The notes under the pieces were generated by a model. It was not told the DNA's origin. It saw nothing but the letters and a program-made list of their open reading frames with translations, and did no database searches. From assembly GCF_900112425.1 (NCBI RefSeq), contig NZ_FOLP01000003.1:676827-740826 (forward strand): 64,000 nucleotides of DNA. The letters are read 5' to 3'. Shown piece by piece: positions 47,017 through 55,897 of the stretch. Positions within the stretch are counted from its first letter, which is position 1. Every line of letters starts with the position of its first letter. Made by a program: the position numbers and the translations under genes. Source of the stretch: Variovorax sp. OK212 (GTDB lineage: Bacteria > Pseudomonadota > Gammaproteobacteria > Burkholderiales > Burkholderiaceae_C).

Positions 47017-50000
47017 TCAGGCCGCCCTGCCGGGACAACGGAAGCCCTTGAGCACGTCGCTGTTGAGCGGATTGGGCTGGCTTCCGGAATTGATGTCGAT
47101 CAGTGCCTTGCGGCCGTCGAAGGCGTACTCGACGCTCAGGCGGCCCGGCGTCGCGGTGTTCACGATGCGCCCTTTTTCAAGCAGGCGAAAAAGCGCCCAC
47201 GGCCCGTTCGTCAGGATGGTCGAGGTCGCTCCCGAGATGCGCGGATTCGCGGTGATCTCCGCCATCGAGCCACCCCGCGGTCCCGGCCAGTTCACCGGCA
47301 AAGGCTGCACCGGGCCGTGCACGTAGCGTTGGCCCTGCCCGTCGATGTCGAGAACCAGGTCCGTGATGCCGGGTTCGAGTTCGAGCACGCGCACCTCCAT
47401 CTTCCAGGCGAACTTCTTGCCGCCCGCGTCGCGAAAGAAGAGATCGCGGATCTGCTGCGCCCGATAGAAGGCGTCGAGGTTCGGACCGCTGCGGGCCAGC
47501 AGCTGGAGCAGCTCGCCGAGCAGCGTCGGGCCCGTGGTGGCGGGCGCCGGCGCCACGCCGAGGGCCGCGCCCTCTGCGCCGACCATGGCGTTCGCGGTGT
47601 TCGGATCCTTGTAGCGCCATGGGCGCACGCTGGTGTCGACGTATGCGGCGAGGTACTTGTTGAAAAACTCGTCGGCAGCGCCGCCGACCGCGAACACCTG
47701 AGTGAAGTCCTCGATGGACGCGTCCTGCGCCACCGCCACCAGCGGATAGCGCCCCTCCACGCCCCGCTTGCAAGGCTCGCTGACCTGCATCGCCATCAGG
47801 CCCATGATGCGGTCGAGTTGCAGTTGCGCCTGGTTGCGCAGGATGCCCGCCGAACCCTGCACGACCTTGTCGCTGCCGCTGGTAGCCAGCGCACTCAGCA
47901 CCTCGCGAAAAGGCGCCGGGAGTTTCCCGGCCTCCAGCTTCAGGCGCGCGCCGACTTCTGTCCCGCCGGGCGGCAGGTTGCCGGCCGCGAGTGCCGTGTC
48001 GGCGACGACCAGCAAGGTATAGAACTCGTTGACCAGGCCGGAGACCGATTCAAGCCCCGCCTTGGCCCCTGCGGCGCCGGTGCTTGCCGCACCGATGTCC
48101 GGTTGGCCGGTCACGACTTCGCGCAACGCCGCGAAGCGGTTGTCGACGATCTGTTTCTCGAGCCGCTCCTCCGCGCGAATGCCGAGATTCCTGCCGAGGG
48201 CGTTGGTCTGCTTGTTGAGCTCGTCCGTGGCCTTGTCGAGAAAGCCCTTGTCCTCCTGCGCACGAACGGCTAACGGGCGAGACAGCGTGGTCTCCCGTGC
48301 GGCCGCGCGCGCCAACCGTGCCAACGGCGAATCGGGCGCGGCGAATTGCCGCAGCACATTCAGGTCGAAGCCGAGACTGGTGCTGTTGGTTCCGGTCGTG
48401 CTGTTGGTTCCGATGGGGTCGCTGCCGCTGACGGTGCGAATCGATTCGAGGAAAGCTTCCCAGTGCCGCGCGTACTCCGCCAGATACTGCCGGCGGATGT
48501 CCTCGAGCAAAGGATCGTTCTGCAGCTTGCGGGCGGCCTCGTCCACCCATTGCGCGGCCTTCGCTTGGCCTCCCGCGACGCCGGCGACGGTGCCGTCGCG
48601 CCCCATGACCCAGGCATCGTCGTCCAGCGCCCGGCCCACGAACTCCGGCAGGCGCCTGTTGAAGACGTCGTGGTAGCCGTCGTAGGTGAAAAGCCCCGGC
48701 ACGCCTTTCTCGAGCGGCAGGCCGCCGGCCCGCGAGAACACCGTGCCGGCCTGCGGCCCGACCGCCCGCACCAGCGTGAATTCCTGCGGCGCCTCGGGCA
48801 GCATGGCGGCCTTGGCCCTTTCATAGACGCGCTGGGTCGAGGTATTGCCGTTGAGGAAGTCCTGCACCGAGCGCACCAGCGCTTCGTTGGGCAACGAGCC
48901 CGACTGCACCGGTCGCTCGCCGGAAAAGAGCGCCGTCACGTGATCGATCATGGAGGCGCGACCGCCGAAGGCCGCGGCGCTGTCCGCGTTCTCCCAGTCC
49001 TTGAGCACCCAGTTGCGCACGTCGCGCGCGCCGCCCTTCATGTAGCGCTCGCGGTCGTGCAGCAGCTTGTAGACGCGCAGGGTCTCGTAGGCGGTCTTGG
49101 CGTCGCCGTCCTTCACACTCTGCGCCAGCACGGCTTCCACACGCTTGAGGATGGTTGGCAGCAGCATGTGGTCCTGCAACCGCGCATAGGCCTCGCCGGT
49201 CGCGCCCAGGATCGGGGGTGCTGTGTACAGGCCATAGAGAAAACTGCCGGGCGGGTTGTCGAGATCGAGGCCGACATAGCCCGGCAGCTCGCGGGCCCCG
49301 TTGAGCACGTCGGGAACGCCCGCGGGGTTGAAGTTGGCGAACAGCGTGCGCACCTGGCCGGCAAGCACTTGCGCGCGCTGGCCCACGGTGTCCAGGTAAA
49401 GGCGGTTGTTGCCGAAGCTGAGTGCCAATGCGCTGGCAAGCCAGAGAAAAAGCACCACGGACAGCGCATGCCCCGCCAGCCGCAGCAGCCGGAAGCGAAA
49501 CTCCCAGCGCAGGTTCGGGCGCACCAGGTGCGCCTCGGGAATGATCACCCTGGTCAGCACGTCCTGCAGAAAGAAGCCTTGCTGCCCACGCGTCGGCGCC
49601 GAGCCGGCTGCCCTTCGGGGCAGCACACCGAGGCTGCGCTGCAGCCGCTGGAACAAGGTGCCGGGGTCGGCCGGCAAGTCCGTGTCGGCCTGCGCACCAC
49701 TGGTGAAATAGACGCCGCGCAAGGTGTCGTGCAGTTGCGTCCGGTCGAAGCGTGACGCCAGGAAGATCTCGTCGAGCATCGGGACCAGCGGACCCGCCAG
49801 CCCCGCCAGTTCCTGCGGCAGGGCGAACAGCCGCTTGCGGCGCTCGACGTCGAACTCTTCGTTCAGGCGCGTGCGCAATCCGGCCGCGAGCCGCTCCTTG
49901 AGCAACGCGAGCTCTGCCTGCATCTGCGCGCGCAATGCTTCGCGCCGTTCCACGGCGGCACGGGAGCTCTTCATGCCATGGAACGGCAAGGTGAAGCCCC

Positions 50001-51069
50001 AGGCCTGCGTGCGCCCTTCGCTGGTGAGCGACTGGAAGTACTCGCTGAATCCGCGCAGCAGGTCCATCTTGGTGACAACCACGTACACGGGGAAACGGAT
50101 GCCCAGTTCCTCGCGCATGTCGGCCAGCCGGTCGCGCACCATGCCCGCATGTTCGGCGCGCTCCATGGCCGTCATGGTCAGCAGTTCGGCCGCATTGAGT
50201 GCCACGATCACACCGTTGAGCGGCGCGCGCGTGCGGTGCTTGCGCAGCAGGCCCAGAAAGCCGCGCCACTCGACCGGGTCGGTCACGGGATTGCTTTCCT
50301 GCGTGGTGTAGCGGCCGGCGGTGTCGATCAGCACGGCTTCGTTGGTGAACCACCAGTCGCTGTGCAGCGTGCCACCTTCCGACTTGAACACCATGCGCCT
50401 GGAGGCATGGCCCATCTGGCGCGCCAACGGAAACTGCAGCCCGGCGTTGAGCAAGGCCGTGGTCTTGCCGGCGCCTGGGCTGCCCAGGATCATGTACCAG
50501 GGCAACTCGTACAGATAGCGTTTGCCCTCGAACACGCGGCGCAATCCGCCAGCGCCGCGCAAGCCCTTGAGCTGCGCCAGGGCGCGGTTGACGGCCGCGG
50601 TGACCGTCTTGATCTCCTCCTTGCCCGTGTCGTCCTTGCCGGTGTCGCGGCCGAAGTTCAGGAGCCTGGCGAGCAGGTCTTCGTTGTTGCGCAGGGCCTG
50701 CCACAACCTGTAGAGCCAGTAGAGCACGCAGGCCAGCAGGATGGCCGCGATGAAGGCAGCGCGCAACCAGGCCGGCGCCAGCGGCTTGGCCGCGCCGACG
50801 GCCAGCAGCGGCCCGGCGTGCCACACCAGCAGGCAAAGTGCGGCAATGCCCACCAGGCTGTACGGCCCCGAGACCAGCCAGAGGATGCCGAGCACCAGCA
50901 GCAGGACGATGAAGGTGACCCGCACCCCGACCGCGGCCAGCGGGCGCAGCCCGTCGATGGCAAGCAACGGTCCGATGAACCAGATCGCCAGCGCCAGCAG
51001 CGCCATGGCGGCAAAGGCGAGCATCTGCCGCGAGAAGAGAAATGCCAGGAACTGTTTGAGGTATTGCAT
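47017..51069 (-). CDS. tssM: Type VI secretion membrane complex protein TssM (IcmF)
   Basis: A 1350-residue inner-membrane protein, slightly longer than the usual 1100-1300. Three or so N-terminal TM helices lie in the first 130 residues, then a cytoplasmic P-loop domain with Walker A 'GSPGAGKTTALLNAG' near residue 185, and a further TM near 'LRLAGHALSVVLFLWLASALAL' (about 510). The rest is a large periplasmic region with the IcmF-related and C-terminal domains. It anchors the baseplate together with TssL and TssJ. A local Thr/Asn/Ser repeat ('GTNSTTGTNSTS') occurs near residue 890. It follows tssL by 21 bases. Confidence 0.96.
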   Translation of the reverse strand: MQYLKQFLAFLFSRQMLAFAAMALLALAIWFIGPLLAIDGLRPLAAVGVRVTFIVLLLVLGILWLVSGPYSLVGIAALCLLVWHAGPLLAVGAAKPLAPAWLRAAFIAAILLACVLYWLYRLWQALRNNEDLLARLLNFGRDTGKDDTGKEEIKTVTAAVNRALAQLKGLRGAGGLRRVFEGKRYLYELPWYMILGSPGAGKTTALLNAGLQFPLARQMGHASRRMVFKSEGGTLHSDWWFTNEAVLIDTAGRYTTQESNPVTDPVEWRGFLGLLRKHRTRAPLNGVIVALNAAELLTMTAMERAEHAGMVRDRLADMREELGIRFPVYVVVTKMDLLRGFSEYFQSLTSEGRTQAWGFTLPFHGMKSSRAAVERREALRAQMQAELALLKERLAAGLRTRLNEEFDVERRKRLFALPQELAGLAGPLVPMLDEIFLASRFDRTQLHDTLRGVYFTSGAQADTDLPADPGTLFQRLQRSLGVLPRRAAGSAPTRGQQGFFLQDVLTRVIIPEAHLVRPNLRWEFRFRLLRLAGHALSVVLFLWLASALALSFGNNRLYLDTVGQRAQVLAGQVRTLFANFNPAGVPDVLNGARELPGYVGLDLDNPPGSFLYGLYTAPPILGATGEAYARLQDHMLLPTILKRVEAVLAQSVKDGDAKTAYETLRVYKLLHDRERYMKGGARDVRNWVLKDWENADSAAAFGGRASMIDHVTALFSGERPVQSGSLPNEALVRSVQDFLNGNTSTQRVYERAKAAMLPEAPQEFTLVRAVGPQAGTVFSRAGGLPLEKGVPGLFTYDGYHDVFNRRLPEFVGRALDDDAWVMGRDGTVAGVAGGQAKAAQWVDEAARKLQNDPLLEDIRRQYLAEYARHWEAFLESIRTVSGSDPIGTNSTTGTNSTSLGFDLNVLRQFAAPDSPLARLARAAARETTLSRPLAVRAQEDKGFLDKATDELNKQTNALGRNLGIRAEERLEKQIVDNRFAALREVVTGQPDIGAASTGAAGAKAGLESVSGLVNEFYTLLVVADTALAAGNLPPGGTEVGARLKLEAGKLPAPFREVLSALATSGSDKVVQGSAGILRNQAQLQLDRIMGLMAMQVSEPCKRGVEGRYPLVAVAQDASIEDFTQVFAVGGAADEFFNKYLAAYVDTSVRPWRYKDPNTANAMVGAEGAALGVAPAPATTGPTLLGELLQLLARSGPNLDAFYRAQQIRDLFFRDAGGKKFAWKMEVRVLELEPGITDLVLDIDGQGQRYVHGPVQPLPVNWPGPRGGSMAEITANPRISGATSTILTNGPWALFRLLEKGRIVNTATPGRLSVEYAFDGRKALIDINSGSQPNPLNSDVLKGFRCPGRAA

Positions 51070-51090
51070 GAAAAGCTTCCTTGGCTGCCC

Positions 51091-52473
51091 TTAGCGCACC
51101 ACAGCCGCGCGCGGTGCCGGCGGCGGTACCGGCCGCACGACCGGATGGCTGCGGTCGTCGCCCTGCGTGACGACGATGTCGACCCGGCGGTTCTTCGCGC
51201 GTCCGCTGGCCGTCGCGCTGTCGGCAATCGGCGCCGTGTCGCCGCGGCCCTCGGTGCGGATGCGCGAGGCCACCACGCCTCGGCCTTGCAGCACGGCGGC
51301 CACCGCGGCAGCGCGCTTCTCGCTCAGCACCTGGTTGTCGGGAAACTCGCGGGTCTTGATGGGCCGGTTGTCCGAGTGACCGGTGACCTGCACGGAACCC
51401 GAGACCTGGTTGATCTCATCGGCCACCTTGGCCAGGACCGGCAGGATCTTCGCGTTCATCCGCGCCTGGCCCGGCACGAACATGTCGTCGCCCTTGAAGG
51501 TGACCGCGCTGCGACGGTCGTCTTCGTCCACGCTGACGGTGCCGCGCGCAATCTCAGGCGCCAGCAGCTCCTTCAGCCGCAGCGGCCTGATCGGCGGTGC
51601 TGGCGGCGCCGGCGGTGGCCGCATCCGGCCGATGGCCGCGATGCGCTCTTCCACGTCGGCGCTGAGGTGAAGAAGCTGGTACTTGTACCAGGCGAAGAGG
51701 CCGAGAAGGATCAACGTGAGCAGCGATGCACTCACCCATACCGGTACGCTGCGCAGCAAGCGAAACCTGCCCGCGCCGACGCCCTTCCAATGCGGGGAAA
51801 GGTCTTGTGGCACATCGCCACGCGCGGTTCCCAGCAGGTTGAAGAGCCGGTGACGCACCGTCTCCAGTTGGCGGCGCCCGTTGGCAGCCGTGCTGAAACG
51901 TCCTTCGAAGCCAAGTCCGAGGATCTGGTACATCAGTTCGAGCAGGTCGATGTGCTCCTGCGGGCTCGCGGCCAGGCGCCCGACGAGCAGGAAGAACTTG
52001 TCGCCCCCCTTGGTGTCGCCATGAAACTTCGCGGCCAATTGCTGGCCGGCCCAGACACCGGCCTCGCCGGCCTTGCCTCCACCCCACTCCGTGCTGTTGG
52101 CCGCTTCGTCCAACGCCGTGCACAGCGAGTAGCTCGCGGCGACGGCATGTTCATGCCTGAGGTGCGCGCTGCTGCAGATCGACTGGAAGCTCGCCACCTC
52201 GCGCTCCAGCAGCCGATGGATGGCCGTCAGCCCGTCCTCACCGAGCGTCGCCGGCATGTCGGCCAGCGCGCGCAACAAGGGCTGCGCGGCCTCCAGCAAG
52301 GGGTTCTGCGCCGCCACGACTGCGGCAAGACGATCTTGCGTTGCGGCCTCGGGGGCGAGCGCCGGGCCTTCGGCCAAGCTGCGGACCACAGCCGTGCCGT
52401 CCAGCGGATCGCCGTGCGGATCACGCCTGCCAGCGCCTTCGAATACGTCGTCTGGTTCTTCGTTGTAGGGCAT
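51091..52473 (-). CDS. tssL: Type VI secretion protein TssL with OmpA peptidoglycan-binding domain
   Basis: A 460-residue 'extended' TssL. The DotU domain spans about residues 55-240, with 'HEHAVAASYSLCTALDEAANST' and 'DLLELMYQILGLGFEGRF'. A single TM follows ('VPVWVSASLLTLILLGLFAWY'). A C-terminal OmpA-like domain contains 'VTGHSDNRPIKTREFPDNQVLSEKRA' and 'ASGRAKNRRVDIVV', which should bind peptidoglycan. It is the anchoring partner of TssM and TssJ. The fused OmpA domain removes the need for a separate TagL. A 52-base gap separates it from the pentapeptide-like gene upstream. Confidence 0.95.
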   Translation of the reverse strand: MPYNEEPDDVFEGAGRRDPHGDPLDGTAVVRSLAEGPALAPEAATQDRLAAVVAAQNPLLEAAQPLLRALADMPATLGEDGLTAIHRLLEREVASFQSICSSAHLRHEHAVAASYSLCTALDEAANSTEWGGGKAGEAGVWAGQQLAAKFHGDTKGGDKFFLLVGRLAASPQEHIDLLELMYQILGLGFEGRFSTAANGRRQLETVRHRLFNLLGTARGDVPQDLSPHWKGVGAGRFRLLRSVPVWVSASLLTLILLGLFAWYKYQLLHLSADVEERIAAIGRMRPPPAPPAPPIRPLRLKELLAPEIARGTVSVDEDDRRSAVTFKGDDMFVPGQARMNAKILPVLAKVADEINQVSGSVQVTGHSDNRPIKTREFPDNQVLSEKRAAAVAAVLQGRGVVASRIRTEGRGDTAPIADSATASGRAKNRRVDIVVTQGDDRSHPVVRPVPPPAPRAAVVR

Positions 52474-52525
52474 GGCACGTCGGGAAAAATGAGGGGGCTG
52501 GTCGAGATGAAGGAAGCGGACCCGG

Positions 52526-53182
52526 TCAGGCCTCGCACTCGGAACCGTCGTTGACGATCTGTTCGAAGCTGCTGTTGCGGATATGGCTGGTCTTCATGCG
52601 GCCGTCGACCATCCGCCACACCCCCGTGCCTTGCGAGTGGTCGATGACCACCGTTGCGGCGAGCGGCGCGCCCCGGCTGCGCTGGCGGCCGATGGCGAAG
52701 GTCATGTTGTCGAACTGGCAGCTCTCCATCATGAGCCGCGTGCCGGCCACGAGCACGTCGCCGCTCCCGGTGCAGTTGCGAAACACCACCTCGCCCGTGC
52801 AGCCGATGCCTTCGAACTCCGCGGGAGCAGATCCGCCGCCCGAGAAGGTGCAGCCGTCGAACACCACGCCGCTGCTTCCGTCGCGGCCGCAGAAGACCGA
52901 CCGGCCGACCGATCGGCACTGGCTGAAGCTCACCTTCTGCATCACACCGAAGTCGTGGTTCGGCGCCAGGAACTGGCAGTCGACGAAAGTGCAGTCGGTC
53001 ATCGATGCCAACCTGACATTGCCGTCGCCCGCGAAGTCGCAGCCGGTGAATGTGAGGTTGCGCCAGACCACGCCCACGAAGGCGCCCGGCGTCATGTCGG
53101 CGCCGGCGATGGTCATGGCCGCCGCGCTGCTGTCGAGCAGGCGGATGTATTCCTTCTGGAGGCTGGTGATGGGCGTGGTCAT
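52526..53182 (-). CDS. Pentapeptide-repeat-like protein within the T6SS operon
   Basis: A 218-residue protein rich in Cys, Phe and Gly, with a repeating pattern of hydrophobic/aromatic residues about every five ('FTGCDFAGDGNVRLASMTDCTFVDCQFLAP', 'VFDGCTFSGG', 'VVFRNCTGSGDV', 'MMESCQFDNM'). This suggests a right-handed beta-helix of pentapeptide repeats. It sits between tssK and tssL on the same strand, 16 bases after the tssK stop, so it is transcribed with the core genes. It could be an immunity or adaptor protein or an assembly factor. No toxin partner is visible. Not a standard Tss component. Confidence 0.7.
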   Translation of the reverse strand: MTTPITSLQKEYIRLLDSSAAAMTIAGADMTPGAFVGVVWRNLTFTGCDFAGDGNVRLASMTDCTFVDCQFLAPNHDFGVMQKVSFSQCRSVGRSVFCGRDGSSGVVFDGCTFSGGGSAPAEFEGIGCTGEVVFRNCTGSGDVLVAGTRLMMESCQFDNMTFAIGRQRSRGAPLAATVVIDHSQGTGVWRMVDGRMKTSHIRNSSFEQIVNDGSECEA

Positions 53183-53198
53183 GGGTTGCTCCGGCGTG

Positions 53199-54554
53199 TC
53201 ACTTCTCTCGAACGCCCCAGAGCTCCAGGCGCAAGCCCGGAAACTCTCCCGCCACGTGAAGCGCCAGGCCGCCATGCCTGGCCATGTGCTCCCACAGCGG
53301 GCCTCGCGGGTCGATCTGAAAATAGACGAAGCCCGCGTTAAACGGGATTTGTCGAGGCGGCACCGGCAGTGCCTGCAGCGGGATGCCCGGCAGGTGCGAG
53401 CGGATGAGTTCGGCGAGGCGGTCACTGGGGCCGACCTTGCAGCACGCCGGAAACTGGCTGGCCAATTGGTCGGGCGGTGTGTGCGCCGCCACCGCGAACA
53501 CCAGGCTCGAGAAGCCCTGCAGCTCCGACGGGTCGACGCTCGCGACGTGAACGCCGTTGGCGCGGTCGGCCAGCGGAATGCTCTGCGCGCTGCGCACCAG
53601 CACGTCGTTGAGCAAGGCCTGGACGTCACCCATCAGTTCCCTGAAGGACAGGTAAGGGTCGATGTGCTGGTAGGCCGGATGCGCCCGGGGGCGGCGCGTG
53701 CTTGCGCGCACGAAGGTGGCAAGCTCTCCGCTCAGGGTCCGCAGCGCGGTGTAGATGGATTCGGGCGAGGTCTCGCGCACCCGCAGCCAATGCTCGAACA
53801 ACGGTTCGTAGCGGTTGAGTATCTGGAGCAGCAGGAAGTCGGACACCTCCGCCGCTTCACTCGACTTGCCGTCATTGCCGCTGAGCCGGGCTGCCAGCGA
53901 CTGTGCCCGCAGCCGGCACAGGCCATGGAGGTTCGTGAGCCAGTCCGCCAACAACGGGCTCGCGCCGTAGCCGGCGACGGGCGGAATGAGGTTCGGATCG
54001 ATCGCGATGCTGCCGTCTGAGCGCAGGACCGTGACCTTGGCGAGCGGCAGGCCGATCCATGCGTCGGTCAACTCGCGTTGCGGCAGCAGCCGCACACGCA
54101 GCCGCGAGAGCTGCACTGTCTTGGGCCCCTGGCCGACGGAGTTGGCGTCCCGCAGTTCGGTGTCGAACACCGAGAACCGCGCCAACGATGCCGTGGACAT
54201 GGCCGGGTCGTCGAAGGAGGTTTCCTCGCCGTTCGGCGTGCGAATGGGCACGGCGAGATAGATGATCTGCTCGAGATGCTCGGGCAGGATGGTGAGCGGC
54301 GCAGGTGGCGGGGTCTGGCCCGGCGCGTCGAACGGCGTGCCGTCGGAGAAGATGCCGGCCGCGCTGCCAAGCACGAGCTTGCCGAGCGACAGCGACTCCG
54401 CATCGATGCCGTAGTGCGTGAACCCCCAGTAGAAGGGACCCAGCGACGCAGCCCGCTTGTGCGCCATGTGCTCGAGGTAGCGCTCCTGCTGTTGAAACAG
54501 CTGCGGACGCAGGAAGAGCCCCTCGCTCCAGGCGACTTTGTTGTACCAGCTCAT
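53199..54554 (-). CDS. tssK: Type VI secretion baseplate protein TssK
   Basis: A 451-residue protein of normal TssK length, starting 'MSWYNKVAWSEGLFLRPQLFQQQERYLEHM', the near-invariant TssK N-terminus. 'PFYWGFTHYGIDAESLSLGKLVLGSAAGIFSDGTPFDAP' and the C-terminal 'FVYFQIDPRGPLWEHMARHGGLALHVAGEFP' further support it. TssK links the baseplate wedges to the TssLM membrane complex. It lies 39 bases after the tssJ stop. Confidence 0.96.
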   Translation of the reverse strand: MSWYNKVAWSEGLFLRPQLFQQQERYLEHMAHKRAASLGPFYWGFTHYGIDAESLSLGKLVLGSAAGIFSDGTPFDAPGQTPPPAPLTILPEHLEQIIYLAVPIRTPNGEETSFDDPAMSTASLARFSVFDTELRDANSVGQGPKTVQLSRLRVRLLPQRELTDAWIGLPLAKVTVLRSDGSIAIDPNLIPPVAGYGASPLLADWLTNLHGLCRLRAQSLAARLSGNDGKSSEAAEVSDFLLLQILNRYEPLFEHWLRVRETSPESIYTALRTLSGELATFVRASTRRPRAHPAYQHIDPYLSFRELMGDVQALLNDVLVRSAQSIPLADRANGVHVASVDPSELQGFSSLVFAVAAHTPPDQLASQFPACCKVGPSDRLAELIRSHLPGIPLQALPVPPRQIPFNAGFVYFQIDPRGPLWEHMARHGGLALHVAGEFPGLRLELWGVREK

Positions 54555-54593
54555 GAGATCGATCGTTGATGTTGTGCTGCGAGCCAGGCGGGC

Positions 54594-55142
54594 TCATCGG
54601 ATGGGGGTGAGCTGGATGCCCTTGGGCTGCAGGTCGACCTGCAGCCGGACCTTGTTGGCCGGCACGACCGATCGGTACCAGGCCGTCTCGGGCGCGGGAT
54701 CGATCTTCAGCACCGCGCGCCAATCGGCTTGCGCCAGGTCGCGATAGCCTGCGATGACGCCAATGGCGCCGATGTCGGGATGCGACTTGCGCTTGAGGGT
54801 CTTGGCATCACCGGGACGCAGGATGAATTCGTCGCGGACGAGCAGGTCCGCCGCGATCACGGCCTTGTCGTTGGCATTGAGCGAGAAGTAGTCGGCCTGC
54901 TCGAAGGTGCCTTCGGACTTCAGTTCGTACACGCGCACGAGGATCGGCGACGCCCTGCCCTTGTCGTCCGGATTGACGCCGGCATCCGCCGCGAGGGTGA
55001 TCTCCAGCCTGGTCTGTTCCCGGGGATAGGAGAACTGCGCGTGCGCGGGCGATGCGACGCCCAGCACGGCTGCCATGGGCACGGTGGCCACGAACAGGCG
55101 TGCGACGAGAAGCCAGCAGAGGCCGGACACATTGAGGACCAT
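54594..55142 (-). CDS. tssJ: Type VI secretion TssJ homologue without lipobox
   Basis: A 182-residue protein with the TssJ beta-sandwich features: 'RLEITLAADAGVNPDDKGRASPILVRVYELKS', 'FEQADYFSLNANDKAV' and 'EFILRPGDAKTLKRKSHPDIGAIGVIAGYRD'. Classical TssJ is an outer-membrane lipoprotein. This one has a type-I-like signal peptide ending 'SPAHAQFSYP' and no Cys at the cleavage site (its only Cys is residue 9, before the hydrophobic core). No alternative upstream start with a lipobox exists in this frame. It may therefore be soluble in the periplasm or anchored another way. It follows hcp by 128 bases that carry no gene. Confidence 0.85.
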   Translation of the reverse strand: MVLNVSGLCWLLVARLFVATVPMAAVLGVASPAHAQFSYPREQTRLEITLAADAGVNPDDKGRASPILVRVYELKSEGTFEQADYFSLNANDKAVIAADLLVRDEFILRPGDAKTLKRKSHPDIGAIGVIAGYRDLAQADWRAVLKIDPAPETAWYRSVVPANKVRLQVDLQPKGIQLTPIR

Positions 55143-55270
55143 GGTGGACAGATGAAGGAGTCGAGGCTGTTCGCCGAAAAACCCGGCTTCGGAGCGCGCG
55201 ATAGGTCAAGACACACCGCGTGCCCCGAAGCCGGAAACCCCTGGAAAGAGCCAGGGACCGAGCGAGCGGC

Positions 55271-55756
55271 TCAGGACTCTTTGTTGCCCTTGATGTCGTA
55301 GCCGGCGGTCACGGCACCGCCGCTGCCGCCCTGCGCGTTCTGCACGGCGTATTCCTGCTTGATCTTCGAGAACGAGAGGCGTACGCGCTCCTTGACGCGC
55401 ATCTCGTCGGCGTTCGAACCGAAGGGCTGGATGGCGGTGATGATCACGTCGCTGAACGTGAACTTGAGGTACTCGAGCGGATTGCCGCCGGCCTTGCGAA
55501 CGGTGAGCTTCGCTTCCTGCACATGCTTGCCGGTCAGGCAGTACTTCATGAGATTCGGGCTCGACCGGTCCACGTAGTGGTCGAATTCCAGGTCTTCCAC
55601 GGTGGCCTTGCCGGCGCCACCGCCAGAGCCGGCGTGCATGGTGGACTCCTGGAAGGCCTTCCAGTTGAAGGCCAGCACCTCGATCTCGTTCTTGTGGTCG
55701 GCGTCCTGCGACTCGCCTTCGATGCCGTTGATCTTCAGAAAAATGTCTTGCGCCAT
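55271..55756 (-). CDS. hcp: Hcp (TssD), type VI secretion tube protein
   Basis: A 161-residue Hcp: 'MAQDIFLKINGIEGESQDADHKNEIEVLAFNW', 'HYVDRSSPNLMKYCLTGKHVQEAKLTVRKAGGNPLEYLKFTFSDVIIT' are diagnostic. Six subunits form each ring of the secreted inner tube. It follows tssC by 141 non-coding bases. Its ribosome site CAGGGAGTTTTC before the ATG is shared exactly with tssB, consistent with high expression of both. The C-terminus is Gly/Ser-rich. Confidence 0.97.
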   Translation of the reverse strand: MAQDIFLKINGIEGESQDADHKNEIEVLAFNWKAFQESTMHAGSGGGAGKATVEDLEFDHYVDRSSPNLMKYCLTGKHVQEAKLTVRKAGGNPLEYLKFTFSDVIITAIQPFGSNADEMRVKERVRLSFSKIKQEYAVQNAQGGSGGAVTAGYDIKGNKES

Positions 55757-55897
55757 GAAAACTCCCTGAGCTTGTGATGTGTGATGTGACAGTGACGGAG
55801 GTTCAAGCGCTCTTGGCGGCGCCCTGAACTGTTTGGAGGGCGGCGTCTGTGCGCCACTTCATCGAACGCTTGGCCGCAACGCGATCTGGCTGCGCGA

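Noticed and set aside
55757..55897. Possible tssE in the gap between tssC and hcp
   Set aside because: Only 141 bases, too short, and no TssE-like frame; the 128-base gap between hcp and tssJ is also empty.
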